The notes under the pieces were generated by a model. It was not told the origin of the DNA, made no database searches, and saw only the letters and a list, made by a program, of their open reading frames with translations. Made by a program: the position numbers and the translations under genes. A stretch of DNA of 64,000 bases from Deinococcus sonorensis KR-87 (GTDB lineage Bacteria; Deinococcota; Deinococci; Deinococcales; Deinococcaceae), in assembly GCF_040256395.1 (NCBI RefSeq), contig NZ_CP158299.1, positions 897,501 through 961,500 of the forward strand, read 5' to 3'. Below, in pieces: positions 27,658 to 41,264 of this stretch (positions are counted from its first letter, which is position 1; the number at the start of each line of letters is the position of its first letter).

Positions 27658-27886
27658 CGGTACAACAGTGTATCGCGCGCCACAGACCTCCCCGGACGGT
27701 CCAGATTGCGTCAAGCGGAGTTCACGGCCGGTTCATGCCCCCGCCTGACCGCCACGACCACAATGGCGCGTGCTCCAGGAAGGGCCGGAGCCAGTCGCTG
27801 CGGGTCAGTGGGTCGGCTCACACCAGACCTGCAGGCCTGAAGCGTGGCGCTGCCCCGGTGAACCGGGCACGCCCAAGGAGATCAAC

Positions 27887-28924
27887 GTGGCCACAGACGA
27901 GACCGAGAGCTCCGTACAACCCACCCGCCGCAAGGTGCTCGGCCGCATTGGCACCGGTCTGGCCGCCGCCCTGGCTTCACCAGTGCTGGCCAGGCAGGCC
28001 GGCACGCCGGCCCCCACCACCGGAGCCAAACCGCCGGCGCAGTCCATCAAGCGCGACCCCACCACCCAGTACAAGCGCCCGCCCTTCCCGAAACAGACCC
28101 AGCCGTGGCCCGGCCTGGCCAGCAAGATGGTGCCGCCCCCCGATCACGGCGAGACCAGCTATCAGGGCACCGGCCGACTGGTGGGCCGCAAGGCGCTGAT
28201 CACCGGCGGCGACAGCGGCATCGGGCGGGCCGTCGCGATTGCCTTCGCCCGTGAAGGCGCGGACGTGGCCATCAACTACCTGCCGGCCGAGGAAAGCGAC
28301 GCCCGCGAGGTCATCGCGCTGATCCGGGCGGCCGGGCGCAAGGCGGTGGCCATTCCCGGCGACATCCGCAGCGAGGCGTTCTGCCAGCAGCTGGTGGCAC
28401 AGGCGGTCAAGGAACTGGGCGGCCTGGACATTCTGGTGAACAACGCGGCCCGTCAGCATCAGGTGGGGTCGATCCTGGACCTGACCACCGAGCTGTTCGA
28501 CTGGACGCTCAAGACCAATCTGTACGCGATGTTCTGGATCACCAAGGCGGCGATGCCGCACTTCCAGCCGGGCGCGTGCATCATCAACACCGCCTCGGAG
28601 CAGGCCTACGACCCGTCGGCCAACCTGCTGGACTACGCTCAGACCAAGGCCGCCATCGTGAACTTCACGAAGTCGCTGTCCAAGCAGATCATTCACCGGG
28701 GCATCCGGGTGAACGCGGTGGCTCCCGGCCCGATCTGGACCCCACTGCAGCCGAGCGGCGGTCAGGACCCCAACAAGCTGCCGCAGTTCGGCGCCGACAC
28801 CCCCATCGGGCGCCCCGGCCAGCCGGCCGAGCTGGCCCCCGTCTACGTGACCCTGGCGTCTCAGGAATCCAGTTACGCCACCGGCCAGGTGTACGGCGTC
28901 AACGGCGGCAACGCCCAGCCGTGA
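27887..28924 (+). CDS. SDR oxidoreductase with Tat-like leader (general stress protein 39 type)
   Basis: The N-terminus reads [20 protein letters not shown] followed by an ALA-type cleavage region, a plausible twin-arginine signal or anchor. After a Pro/Lys linker comes a complete [28 protein letters not shown], the Ser of NTASEQA, then [12 protein letters not shown] (YxxxK). It is 345 residues long. It matches the YhxC/YdaD (GSP39) group of NAD(P)-dependent reductases. I use GTG 27887 with AAGGAG six bases upstream. The in-frame start at 27770 lacks a ribosome site. It is paired with a near-identical SDR 26 bp downstream. Confidence 0.88.
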   Translation: MATDETESSVQPTRRKVLGRIGTGLAAALASPVLARQAGTPAPTTGAKPPAQSIKRDPTTQYKRPPFPKQTQPWPGLASKMVPPPDHGETSYQGTGRLVGRKALITGGDSGIGRAVAIAFAREGADVAINYLPAEESDAREVIALIRAAGRKAVAIPGDIRSEAFCQQLVAQAVKELGGLDILVNNAARQHQVGSILDLTTELFDWTLKTNLYAMFWITKAAMPHFQPGACIINTASEQAYDPSANLLDYAQTKAAIVNFTKSLSKQIIHRGIRVNAVAPGPIWTPLQPSGGQDPNKLPQFGADTPIGRPGQPAELAPVYVTLASQESSYATGQVYGVNGGNAQP

Positions 28925-28949
28925 AGCGCCACCAAGGAGGACGTGAACC

Positions 28950-29834
28950 GTGAGCCAACCCCCCGACCCCACCACCCTGTACCCGCAGCCCCCCTTCCCG
29001 CGTCAGCCGCAGGACGCGCCCGGATCAGTTCACGAGATGAATCCCCGCCCCGATCATGGCGAGACCAGCTATCAGGGCACCGGCCGACTGCAGGGCCGCA
29101 AGGCCTTGATTACCGGCGGTGACAGCGGGATTGGGCGGGCGGTGGCGATCGCGTTTGCCCGTGAAGGTGCAGACGTGGCCATCAACTACCTCCCCCGTGA
29201 GGAAGAGGACGCCCGCGAGGTGGTGCAGCTGATCGAGGCCGCCGGACGCCGGGCCGTGACGTTGCCGGGCGACATCCAGGACGAGGAGTTCTGCACCCAG
29301 CTGGTGACGCAGGCGGTGGAGCAGCTGGGCGGCCTGGACATCCTGGTGAACAATGCGGGGAAGCAGACGGCGCAGGCGTCCATCCAAGACATCAGCACCG
29401 AGCAGTTCGACGCCACCTTCAAGACCAACGTCTATGCCCTGTTCTGGATCACCAAGGCGGCGTTGAGGCACCTGAAGGCGGGGGCCAGCATCATCAACAC
29501 CTCGTCCATCCAGGCGAAACAGCCGTCGCCCAAACTGCTGGATTACGCGCCCACCAAGGCGGCCATTCTGGCCTTTACCGAGGCGCTGGCGCAGCAGGTG
29601 GCGGCCCAGGGCATCCGGGTGAATGCGGTGGCGCCGGGACCGTTCTGGACGCCGCTTCAGCCGAGCGGCGGCCAACCGCAGGACAAGATTGAGACCTTCG
29701 GCAGCGAGACCCCGATGGGCCGCCCCGGCCAGCCGGCCGAGATCGCGCCGCTGTACGTGTTCCTGGCCTCCAGCGAGTCCAGCTACAGCACAGGTGGGCT
29801 GTTCGGAAGCACCGGCGGCCTGCTGCTCGGGTGA
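28950..29834 (+). CDS. SDR oxidoreductase (general stress protein 39 type)
   Basis: The 294-residue paralogue of the preceding gene shares long identical stretches such as [12 protein letters not shown] and [19 protein letters not shown]. Active-site residues are intact: NNAGKQ, the Ser pair in NTSSIQAK and [12 protein letters not shown]. It lacks the Tat-like leader and should be cytoplasmic. AAGGAGG precedes the GTG start. A likely tandem duplication gave one exported or anchored copy and one soluble copy. Substrates are unknown; family members are induced by stress or ethanol in Bacillus. Confidence 0.9.
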   Translation: MSQPPDPTTLYPQPPFPRQPQDAPGSVHEMNPRPDHGETSYQGTGRLQGRKALITGGDSGIGRAVAIAFAREGADVAINYLPREEEDAREVVQLIEAAGRRAVTLPGDIQDEEFCTQLVTQAVEQLGGLDILVNNAGKQTAQASIQDISTEQFDATFKTNVYALFWITKAALRHLKAGASIINTSSIQAKQPSPKLLDYAPTKAAILAFTEALAQQVAAQGIRVNAVAPGPFWTPLQPSGGQPQDKIETFGSETPMGRPGQPAEIAPLYVFLASSESSYSTGGLFGSTGGLLLG

Positions 29835-29851
29835 ACTGGCTGGTCCAGGCG

Positions 29852-29857
29852 TAGGAT
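29852..29857 (+). promoter_or_regulatory. Leaderless-type -10 box (TAGGAT) of the PIG-L gene
   Basis: TAGGAT lies six bases before ATG 29864. Confidence 0.6.
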
Positions 29858-29863
29858 CGAGGC

Positions 29864-30616
29864 ATGCGCTTCAGAAGCTCCGGTCGCCGGGCCTTCGGCT
29901 GGCTGCTGGGATTGGGTGTGGCTCTGGTGCCGCTGGTCCTGGTGTTCCGGGTCAGTCTGGCAGTTCCGCCGGTTCAGGCGCTCCAGGCCGGTGAGCAATT
30001 GCTGGGGCGCCGGACCGTGCTGGCCATCGTGGGGCATCCGGACGACCTGGAGTGGTACGTGGGCGGCACCCTGCGGCGGCTGAGCGACGCGGGCGCGGAC
30101 GTGCAGGTGGTGGTGGCCACCGACGGCGAGCGTGGCCCGAACCGGACGCAGGTGCCGGACCTACCCGCCACCCGCAGACGGGAACAGCAGGCGGCGGCCC
30201 GCATCAACGGCTACACCAGGCTGCGCTTCCTTCACCTGCCGGACCGGGGCGCGGCCCGAGACCCTCGCTTCGTGCCGGCGGTGGAACAGATCTACCGTGA
30301 GGTGCAGCCGGACGCCCTGATGGTGTTCGATCCGGACCTCCCGGCCCTGCCCTACCTGCACGTGGACCACCAGGGCACCGCCAGAGCTGTGCTGCGGTTC
30401 TGGCAGCGACTGGGACCGTCCAGGCCACTCCTCTACCTGTTTCAGACGCGCCGGCCGGATGTGGCCGTGGACATCACCGCCGTGATGGCCATCAAGGAAC
30501 GGGCGCTGGCGCAGCACGTCACCCAGAACGGAGGTAGCGGCTCCGGCATGCGCCGGCTGTTCGGCGGACAGGCCGCGGGCGTGCGCTACGCGGAATACTT
30601 CCGGCTGTACAAGTAG
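29864..30616 (+). CDS. PIG-L family deacetylase, membrane-anchored
   Basis: Zinc-dependent N-acetyl-sugar deacetylase fold. The metal motif GHPDDLEWYVGGTL occurs near residue 57 and the third ligand in YLHVDHQGTARA near residue 168. A single transmembrane helix at about 13-35 (FGWLLGLGVALVPLVLVF) anchors it with the catalytic domain outside. It is 250 residues long. Homologues include BshB (bacillithiol synthesis) and MshB, but those are soluble. The anchor suggests action on an envelope glycan or lipid-linked sugar. Confidence 0.88.
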   Translation: MRFRSSGRRAFGWLLGLGVALVPLVLVFRVSLAVPPVQALQAGEQLLGRRTVLAIVGHPDDLEWYVGGTLRRLSDAGADVQVVVATDGERGPNRTQVPDLPATRRREQQAAARINGYTRLRFLHLPDRGAARDPRFVPAVEQIYREVQPDALMVFDPDLPALPYLHVDHQGTARAVLRFWQRLGPSRPLLYLFQTRRPDVAVDITAVMAIKERALAQHVTQNGGSGSGMRRLFGGQAAGVRYAEYFRLYK

Positions 30617-30701
30617 GCAGCCAGGACGCGCGGCCCTCGCCGGCCCTGCCTCCGGCAGCTGCGGATTCCTCCCGCCTCCCCGGGTGCTCTCCTCCCGAAC
30701 G

Positions 30702-31191
30702 ATGAACCGCCTCCTGGTCCTCTCCGCCCTCGGCCTGCTCACCGCCTGTGCTCCCGCCCTGACCAGCCAAAACCCGGCGGATCTCCTGCTGCACCCGGGG
30801 CAGACGTGGCAGGTGGTGGGCACCGCCGGCGGTCAGCCCGCCGAGTACCGCATCCGGGTGAGAAGCCCCACCACCCGGCAGAGCAACGGTTTTGTCGGGT
30901 GTACCGATATGTCGGCGCTCTCCGACCCCAGGGGAGGCTCCACGGTCCTGGCGATCGTCTATGACCCGCTCGACAGCGACTCGGAGTTCAATCGTCATTT
31001 CCCGGGTCAACAACACCGGCGGCGTTTCCAGCGAGTTGCACTGCCTGGTCGAGTCGCCGAGCGTCAGTCGGTCGCACATCCACTTTGAAGGGCTGCTGGC
31101 CACCGACGACGACAGCTTCCCGGCCCACTTCAACACCGGCGACCGGAGCGACTTGGGGACCTGTACCCTGACGCTCGTTCCACAGGGCTGA
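30702..31191 (+). pseudogene. Lipoprotein gene interrupted by a frameshift
   Basis: ATG 30702 opens a lipoprotein signal (MNRLLVLSALGLLTAC, lipobox LTAC). The product remains sensible up to about 30990 (VLAIVYDPLDSDSEF). From there the same frame becomes Arg/Gln-rich and stops at 31088, while the +1 frame reads IVISRVNNTGGVSSELHC and continues to a stop at 31191 (TLTLVPQG). Joining them gives one coherent secreted protein of about 160 residues. A single-base insertion near TTCAATCG (30990-30997), real or a sequencing error, explains the break. No known domain. Confidence 0.65.
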
Positions 31192-31204
31192 GGTCCGCCA
31201 CTGG

Positions 31205-31780
31205 CTAGTCCCAGTCGTCCTCGGCAGGCCGCGCACCGGCCGGAACGGGCGGTTGCGGGGCCGGAAACCAGGGGTACGCGGAAGCCAGCGCCGCGTCCAG
31301 CCGGAAGGCCAGCGCGCGCTTCAGGTGACGCAGGTCCACCGCCGAAAACGGCCCGGCCAGCCGCTCCAGGCGCCGCAGTTCGGCTGCCAGGGCCGGCTGC
31401 TGGGCCGTCCGGGCCAGCCGGACGGCCCCCTTTCTGAGCGGCTGAACCTGGATCACCGGTTGCCAGTCGTCGGCCAGGGCGTCGAGCAGCCGGTCACGGT
31501 TGGCCCGGCGGGTGCGCCCGGCGCGTTCGGCCCGTTCTCGCGCCTCCATCGCCCGGCCCTGTGCCACCAGAAACCGCTCCTCTCGCTCCGCCTCCTCGGC
31601 CCGCTCGGCGCGGTAGAGCTTGACCGGCGGCAGCCGTCGCCGGCCCATCTTCAGCCCGTTGGGCCGCTCGGCGTCATGGTCGCCCAGGAACTCCCGGATC
31701 AGGCGGGCGGTCCATCCCCGGTCTTTGAGGTCCTGGGTGGCCAGGAACCCTTCCGGGGTGACGGGAGGCGGACGCTTCAC
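31205..31780 (-). CDS. Hypothetical protein with central coiled-coil
   Basis: The 191-residue product begins TPEGFLATQDLKDRGWTARLIREFLGD broken into a short N-terminal helix-turn-helix-like region. A long charged helix follows (RAERAEEAEREERFLVAQG, about 55-100), then a helical C-terminal half and a Pro-rich acidic tail. I recognise no named family. The N-terminus could bind nucleic acid, but this is only suggestive. The start is GTG 31780, six bases after TATCAT. The frame has strong GC-3 bias, which supports a real gene. Confidence 0.65.
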   Translation of the reverse strand: MKRPPPVTPEGFLATQDLKDRGWTARLIREFLGDHDAERPNGLKMGRRRLPPVKLYRAERAEEAEREERFLVAQGRAMEARERAERAGRTRRANRDRLLDALADDWQPVIQVQPLRKGAVRLARTAQQPALAAELRRLERLAGPFSAVDLRHLKRALAFRLDAALASAYPWFPAPQPPVPAGARPAEDDWD

Positions 31781-31786
31781 GCCCGG

Positions 31787-31792
31787 ATGATA
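31787..31792 (-). promoter_or_regulatory. Leaderless-type -10 box (TATCAT) of the coiled-coil hypothetical gene
   Basis: Minus-strand TATCAT, then CCGGGC and GTG 31780. Confidence 0.55.
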
Positions 31793-31807
31793 CGGGAACC
31801 CTGGGCC

Positions 31808-32464
31808 TCAGGGCTGAGCGGACGTCTCGGTGAGCTGCACGATCAGGTCGGCGCGGGAGCGGGTGGCACGGATCACCTCCGCGTTGCGCTGGTCCACCTG
31901 CTGTACCCACTGCTCGGCCTCGCGGGCCGATTTGCCGAACTGCTGGTGACGGCGCACCAGCCGCTCCAGGCGCAACGCTTCCGGCACCTCCAGAAACCAC
32001 ACGGTGTCGAGGGCCGCCCGCACCCGCCCCCACTCGCCCTCCTGAAGCAGCAGATAGTTGCCCTCGGTGATGATCAGCGGGGCCCCCGGCGGGACCGGCA
32101 GGGCGCTGCCGATGGACTCTTCCAGCTGCCGGTCGAAGAGCGGGGCGTAGATCAGCCGGCCCTGCGGCTGACGCAGACGCTCCAGCAGCGCCGCGTACCC
32201 GTCGGCGTCGAAGGTATCGGGCGCCCCCTTGCGGTTCCGGCGCCCCAGCCGTTCTAATTCCTGGTTGGCCAGATGAAAGCCGTCCATCGGCACCAGGGCC
32301 GCGTCCTGGCCCAGCCCGGCCATCAGCGCCGCACAGAGGGTGGATTTGCCGGCTCCCGGCGTGCCCACAATGCCCAGGACGCGCCGCTGCCCCGGCCCCA
32401 TCAGCGTGCGGGCCAAGGTGACGAGTTCGGGAGCGCTGGCCTGGAGAACCGGGGGCATCGACAT
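31808..32464 (-). CDS. P-loop kinase, FrcK/YggC-like (uridine-kinase superfamily)
   Basis: The 218-residue protein has Walker A GTPGAGKST near residue 24, then PMDGFHLANQELE, KGAPDTFDADGY, PLFDRQLEESI and ITEGNYLLLQEGEW. This series matches the FrcK/YggC group of P-loop nucleoside/sugar kinases as I recall it. In rhizobia frcK follows frcBCA, so a role in phosphorylating an imported sugar is attractive, but here it is 22 kb from the frc operon. The start at 32464 is six bases after TACAAT; upstream frame extension to 32554 has no start signal. Confidence 0.78.
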   Translation of the reverse strand: MSMPPVLQASAPELVTLARTLMGPGQRRVLGIVGTPGAGKSTLCAALMAGLGQDAALVPMDGFHLANQELERLGRRNRKGAPDTFDADGYAALLERLRQPQGRLIYAPLFDRQLEESIGSALPVPPGAPLIITEGNYLLLQEGEWGRVRAALDTVWFLEVPEALRLERLVRRHQQFGKSAREAEQWVQQVDQRNAEVIRATRSRADLIVQLTETSAQP

Positions 32465-32470
32465 GTCCGG

Positions 32471-32476
32471 ATTGTA
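32471..32476 (-). promoter_or_regulatory. Leaderless-type -10 box (TACAAT) of the FrcK-like kinase gene
   Basis: Minus-strand TACAAT, then CCGGAC and ATG 32464. Confidence 0.65.
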
Positions 32477-32599
32477 GAGCCCAGGAGCGAAAAAGCTCGC
32501 GCCCGGCTCGACTTCAGACGGGTTGGCCAGTCTGATGCTCATGAGAGGAGGCACAGACAGAGATCGGAGTTCTGCCTGGCTTCCCTCGGTGTAAGGAGG

Positions 32600-33387
32600 T
32601 CACCAGCGACTCAATACACGCAGAGCAGCGCTTCTGGCATTGGCCACGCCATGAACAGCCAGATGCTCGATGGCCTTTCTGGCGGGCAAATATCTCCGTG
32701 TCCCCAGAATCTCCACAGCGCGTTCAGCGATATAGAAATCCTCGTGGTCCAGGTAGCTCAGGAGTTCGCTGCTGTGCTCCACTGGCGTGGCGTTCATGGC
32801 CACCGCCAGAAGCGGGTTGTCTGTGGTCCTGTCCGCCCTCGCATACAGAGAGTAGGCTGCGGCCCACTCCAGCTCACTTGTTTCGGGGTCTGGGACCACC
32901 CTGGGGTAGAGACTGGGCACCAGAGTGGAGGAGAAAACATCCTCATCCGGATGAGCCACCATCCAGGCCAGGAAATCCGAGACCCGGTGAAACCGGGGGG
33001 CCACTTCGGTCTGCTCCTCGTGATGCAGCAGGCACACCGCACCCGTGAACACCTCACCGACGTAGACCCCGACGTAATTCGAGTTGTCGTCGCTCCAGAA
33101 CAGCCGGATGTCCGGCATGACAAATGAACTGGTCCCGCTATAAAAATCGCGCACCTCATCCAGCGGCATCAGGCGCGGCACCTGCGGGCAAGCGTCCTCG
33201 TCGGTGTCCAGCCGTTCCGCCCACGCGTCCTCCCAGTCGTCGGCCAGCCCCGCAGCGCCGTCATGCTGGCGGTAGAGCGCGGCCACCTCTTCAGGCCAGT
33301 CCATGCGGAGCTGTTCAGCTGTACGCTCCAGATCTTCCGGAGACGCGGGAGGATTCCAGGCCAAGGGGAGGGCAAAGACCTGCTCGT

Positions 33388-33391
<4 letters not shown>
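32600..33391 (-). CDS. SMI1/KNR4 (SUKH) domain protein with C-terminal HEAT-like repeats
   Basis: Residues 5-155 follow the SUKH layout: WPEEVAALYRQHDGAAGL, PRLMPLDEVRDFYSG, IRLFWSDDNSNYVGVYVG, then VCLLHHEE. The last 80 residues (EHSSELLSYLDHEDFYIAER, AVEILGTRRYLPARKAIEHL) are helical HEAT-like repeats. SUKH proteins are frequent immunity factors against polymorphic toxins, but others are housekeeping scaffolds. No toxin gene lies next to it. Its GTG start overlaps the dnaE stop by 4 bp, so it is translationally coupled to the DNA polymerase, an unusual context. Confidence 0.78.
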
Positions 33392-37413
<4,022 letters not shown>

Positions 37414-37419
37414 GCTGAC

Positions 37420-37425
37420 AGTGTA
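37420..37425 (-). promoter_or_regulatory. Leaderless-type -10 box (TACACT) of dnaE
   Basis: Minus-strand TACACT, then GTCAGC and ATG 37413. The 190-bp gap between dnaE and the divergent dehydrogenase gene holds no other gene that I can see. Confidence 0.65.
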
Positions 37426-37603
37426 GGCGGCCGCCCGGCCCGGCATGGTGACGGCTCCGGTTGACGTGCTGCGGCTGCGCGCTCCGCAGGCGCTCCCCAT
37501 ATCCGGCACAGAAAGCTGCCGGGAGCTTGTGCCTCCATTCATCTGCCGCTCCAACTGTGGCTGACGCCTAAATGAAGGTGCCGGGGCTTGGCACACTGGC
37601 CGT

Positions 37604-39019
37604 ATGACCCTCACCAGAGCCCCACAGATGCACAGCATCAACCCGGCCAACGGGGAGACGTTCCACAGCTACGACATGCACACCTCCGCCCAGGTGGACC
37701 AGAAACTGACGGCCGCCGTGACGGCCTTCCAGAGCTACCGCTGCACCACCTTCGCGGAGCGCGCCGCCTGGATGAACCACGCCGCCGACGTGCTGGACGC
37801 CCGCAAGCAGGAGCTGGCCGAGCTGGCCACCCAGGAGATGGGCAAGACGCTGGCCTCGGCCCTGCAGGAGGTCGAGAAGTGCGCGCGCACCTGCCGCTAC
37901 TTCGCCAACAACGCCGAGAAGTTCCTGGCCGATGAGCTGGTGCATACCGAGGCGGATCAGGCGTATGTGACCTACCAGCCGCTGGGCGTGGTGCTAGCCG
38001 TGATGCCCTGGAACTTTCCGTACTGGCAGGCGTTCCGCTTTATTGCGCCCACCCTGATGGCCGGCAACGTGGGTCTGCTCAAGCACGCCAGCAACGTGCC
38101 CGGCTGCGCCCTGGCCATCGAGCGCGTGCTGATTGAGGCGGGGTTCCCGGAGGGCGTGTTTCAGACGCTTCTGATCGGCAGCAAGGACGTGGAGGCCATC
38201 CTGAAGGACGACCGTGTCAAGGCCGTCTCGCTGACCGGATCCGAAGGTGCTGGGCGCAGCGTGGCCGGCACGGCGGGCGCCAGCATCAAGACCAGCGTGA
38301 TGGAACTGGGCGGCTCGGACCCGTTCATCGTGATGCCCAGCGCCGACCTGGACGCGGCGGCCAGCACGGCCGTCACGGCCCGCACCATCAACAACGGCCA
38401 GAGCTGCATCGCGGCGAAGCGCTTCATCATCCACGAGGCGATCTATGACGCCTTCGTGCAGCGGTTTGTGGAGGGGCTGGCGGCGCTGAAGCTGGGCGAT
38501 CCGCTGCTGGAAACCACCGACGTGGGACCGCTGGCCACGCCCCAGATCCGCGACGACCTCCATGCCCAGGTGCAGGACGCCGTGGAGCACGGGGCGAAGC
38601 TGCTGCTGGGCGGGGAACTGCCGGAGGGTGAGGGCAACTTCTATCCGGTCACGGCGCTGAGCGAACTCAAGAGCACCATGCAGGTCTGGAACGAGGAGGT
38701 GTTCGGTCCGGTGGCGCTGATCTTCAAGGTGCACGATCTGGCCGGGGCCATCCAGATCGCCAACGGCACCCGTTTCGGCCTGGCGTCCAGCGTCTGGACC
38801 CAGGATGACGCCGAACGGGCCATCTTCGTGCGGGATCTGGAAGCCGGTTCGGTGTTCGTGAACAGCATGGTGGCCAGCGATCCACGGCTGCCATTCGGCG
38901 GCGTGAAGGCCAGCGGCTTCGGGCGAGAGCTCTCCCGGCACGGCATCCTGGAGTTCGTGAACATCAAGACCGTCAGCATCGGAGCGCCGGCCAGCGCCCA
39001 CCACAGCCGGACCGAATAG
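37604..39019 (+). CDS. gabD: NAD(P)-dependent succinate-semialdehyde dehydrogenase-type aldehyde dehydrogenase
   Basis: Class-wide ALDH motifs are in place: [14 protein letters not shown] near residue 134, the general-base Glu in [10 protein letters not shown] near residue 235, catalytic Cys in [11 protein letters not shown] near residue 268, and EEVFGPV near the end. The short length (471 residues) and GSDPF rather than GGKSP fit the short succinate-semialdehyde dehydrogenase subgroup. It would oxidise succinate semialdehyde or a related aldehyde to the acid. CACACT lies six bases before the ATG, close to the leaderless layout. It is convergent with pxpBC, leaving one base between them. Confidence 0.85.
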   Translation: MTLTRAPQMHSINPANGETFHSYDMHTSAQVDQKLTAAVTAFQSYRCTTFAERAAWMNHAADVLDARKQELAELATQEMGKTLASALQEVEKCARTCRYFANNAEKFLADELVHTEADQAYVTYQPLGVVLAVMPWNFPYWQAFRFIAPTLMAGNVGLLKHASNVPGCALAIERVLIEAGFPEGVFQTLLIGSKDVEAILKDDRVKAVSLTGSEGAGRSVAGTAGASIKTSVMELGGSDPFIVMPSADLDAAASTAVTARTINNGQSCIAAKRFIIHEAIYDAFVQRFVEGLAALKLGDPLLETTDVGPLATPQIRDDLHAQVQDAVEHGAKLLLGGELPEGEGNFYPVTALSELKSTMQVWNEEVFGPVALIFKVHDLAGAIQIANGTRFGLASSVWTQDDAERAIFVRDLEAGSVFVNSMVASDPRLPFGGVKASGFGRELSRHGILEFVNIKTVSIGAPASAHHSRTE

Positions 39020-39020
39020 C

Positions 39021-40502
39021 TCAGGCGCGCCGGAAACGGACCCACTCGCCCGGCCGCACCTGGGCCAGCCGTGGCAGGTCCGGCGGCCACACCCGGGCCG
39101 GCTTGCGGTAACCGCCCAGGGTGCCCTTGTCGTTCAGCAGCACAATCGGCTGACCCGACGGGGGCACCTGCACCGTGCCGATCGGGCTGGCCTCACTGCG
39201 GACCTCGCCGCCCGGCACGGCTGGGCCGTCCAGCCGCACCCCCATCCGGTCGGCGTCCAGCACCCGGAAAGGCGCGCTGCACAAGGCTTCCAGCGCTGCC
39301 GGGTCGTCGTCCAGCGGCAGCAGGCGGATGGGGCCGGTGGTCAGACGGGGGTGGGAGCGGCGACCAGCCAGCGGCCGGTGCGCTCCGGCGGCGCCCAGCA
39401 CGTCCCCCGCCTGAAGCGGCCGGCCCACCCCCGCCTTCAGGTCGGTGCTGACGCTGCCCCGGAACGGCTCGGCCTGAAGGCCGCCCGGCAGCGCCAGATA
39501 GCTGACCCGGCCACGACCGTCCGGCCGGAAGCGCAGCGTCTGGCCAGCATGCACCGCAAAACTGCTCCAGGTGGGCTGCGGTTCTCCGTCCACCAGCGCC
39601 ACCAGTCCCGCCCCGGTCACGCTCAGCACCGCGTCCGCCAGCACCGTGAGCTGGGGGCCGCTCAGATGCAATTCCAGCACCGGGGCGTCCGGTGGGTTGC
39701 CCAGCAGCCGGTTGGCGACGTCGGCGGCCAGGGCGTCCAGCGCGCCGCTGCGCACCAGCCCGTAGCGGCCCTGCAGAAACCGGCCCCGGTCCATCAGCAG
39801 GTCCAGCGCGCCGGGGCGCTCCACCCGCAACAACGGCCGTTGTGGGCTCTGTGGCAGCAGCGACAGCGGCACCAGGTCTGGCGGGGACTCGCCCGGGGTG
39901 GGCACGAACTGCACCGTATCGCCCGGCTGCAGCAGAAACGGCTCGGGCCGGCGCGGATCGAAGGCAGCCTCCAGCGCGCGGCCTAACAGGTGCCAGCCGC
40001 CCGGCGACGCCACCGGGTAGAGCCCACTCTGGGCCGCGGCCATCGCCACCGAATGCGCCGGCACCCGCGCCCGGGGCACGCTGCGCCGGGGCAGTTGCAG
40101 CGCCGGGGGCACCTCCCCCATGAAGGGAAAGCCGGCCACGAACCCCAGCGCGTACACCCGGTACGGCACGGCCGAATGCTGCCGCACCAGTTCCGGCACG
40201 CTCAGACCCAGCCGCGCCGCCACTTCATCCAGGTCCGGGCCGTCGTAGCACACCGGCAGCTGCATGGTGCGCCCGGCCTGTGCCTGCTGCTCCTCCGGAC
40301 ACAGCCGGTCCACCCAGGCGGCCACCTCACTTTCCGGCACCTGCTGCTCGTCGTATTCCACATACAGCGAGCTATAGGCCGGCACCACGTCCAGCAGCCC
40401 AGGAAGCGCCTGGGTCAGCAGCGCCGCCGCCCAGCGGTGCAGCCGGGCGTTGCTGGCCGGCGTGAGCGGCGCCAGCCGGCGGTACAGGACGGCCGGATGC
40501 AT
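39021..40502 (-). CDS. pxpBC: 5-oxoprolinase subunits B and C, fused (PxpB-PxpC)
   Basis: The N-terminal 205 residues are PxpB/KipI-like (GFVAGFPFMGEVP and SPGGWHLLGR near residue 170). The rest is PxpC/KipA-like (RPGALDLLMDRGRFLQGRYG, ALPGGLQ, VLNDKGTLGGYRKPARV split at the glycine). Together with PxpA this complex hydrolyses 5-oxoproline (pyroglutamate) to glutamate with ATP. Most bacteria encode B and C separately, so this is a fusion of 493 residues. The ATG at 40502 shares one base with the pxpA stop (TGATG). Confidence 0.88.
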   Translation of the reverse strand: MHPAVLYRRLAPLTPASNARLHRWAAALLTQALPGLLDVVPAYSSLYVEYDEQQVPESEVAAWVDRLCPEEQQAQAGRTMQLPVCYDGPDLDEVAARLGLSVPELVRQHSAVPYRVYALGFVAGFPFMGEVPPALQLPRRSVPRARVPAHSVAMAAAQSGLYPVASPGGWHLLGRALEAAFDPRRPEPFLLQPGDTVQFVPTPGESPPDLVPLSLLPQSPQRPLLRVERPGALDLLMDRGRFLQGRYGLVRSGALDALAADVANRLLGNPPDAPVLELHLSGPQLTVLADAVLSVTGAGLVALVDGEPQPTWSSFAVHAGQTLRFRPDGRGRVSYLALPGGLQAEPFRGSVSTDLKAGVGRPLQAGDVLGAAGAHRPLAGRRSHPRLTTGPIRLLPLDDDPAALEALCSAPFRVLDADRMGVRLDGPAVPGGEVRSEASPIGTVQVPPSGQPIVLLNDKGTLGGYRKPARVWPPDLPRLAQVRPGEWVRFRRA

Positions 40503-41257
40503 CAGCGCGGCGCGTCCACCGTCACGCCGGCCGCCTCCAGGCGGGCACGGATCGCCCGGGCGATGCTCACAGCCTGCGGGTTGTCGCCGTGGATGCAGAG
40601 CGTATCGGCCCGCAGCGCGATGCTCTGGCCGGTCAGCGCCTGCACCGTGCCTCCCACCATCTCCAGCGCGCGGCCCGCCGCCTCGTCCGGATCGTGAATG
40701 CTGCTGCCGGGCAGCGTGCGCGGGGCCAGCAAGCCATCGGCCAGGTAGGCGCGTTCCGGAAAGGCCTCGCGCCACACCGTCAGGCCCGCCTCCTGCGCCA
40801 CCGCCTCCAGGGCGTCGCCGGCCGGACCGGCCAGCACCACCAGGGCGGCCTGAGGAGCATAGCTGCGCACGGCGGCGGCAAACGCGCGGCCCGCCTCCAG
40901 GTCCTGATGCACCCGGAAGTACAGCGCCCCGTGCGCCTTGACGTGGCTCATGGTCGCGCCCGCCTCCTGCAAGAACCCAGACAGCGCGCCCAGCTGGTAC
41001 AGGGTGGCGGCCCCGATCTCGGCCGCGCTCATCGCCAGCTCCCGACGGCCGAAGCCGCTCAGGTCCGGGTAGCCCGGGTGAGCCCCGATGTTCAGCCGCT
41101 GCCGCACGGCCCGCTGCACCGCCTGCCGCAGGGTCAGCGGGTCACCGGCATGAAAGCCCAGCGCCAGATTGACGCTGCTCAGGAATGGGAACAGCTGCTC
41201 GTCGTCGCCCAGGCTCCAGCGTCCGAACGACTCCCCCGCGTCGGCATTCAGGTCCAT
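40502..41257 (-). CDS. pxpA: 5-oxoprolinase subunit A (LamB/YcsF family)
   Basis: The 251-residue protein begins MDLNADAGESFGRW and has NLALGFHAGDP, NIGAHPGYPDLSGFGRRE and HVKAHGALY, the LamB/YcsF signature series whose acidic and histidine residues form the active site. It acts with the fused PxpBC encoded just downstream to recycle pyroglutamate, a spontaneous by-product of glutamine. The start at 41257 is seven bases after TATGCT; an in-frame ATG four codons earlier overlaps that box and is rejected. Confidence 0.92.
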   Translation of the reverse strand: MDLNADAGESFGRWSLGDDEQLFPFLSSVNLALGFHAGDPLTLRQAVQRAVRQRLNIGAHPGYPDLSGFGRRELAMSAAEIGAATLYQLGALSGFLQEAGATMSHVKAHGALYFRVHQDLEAGRAFAAAVRSYAPQAALVVLAGPAGDALEAVAQEAGLTVWREAFPERAYLADGLLAPRTLPGSSIHDPDEAAGRALEMVGGTVQALTGQSIALRADTLCIHGDNPQAVSIARAIRARLEAAGVTVDAPR

Positions 41258-41264
41258 ACCCAGG

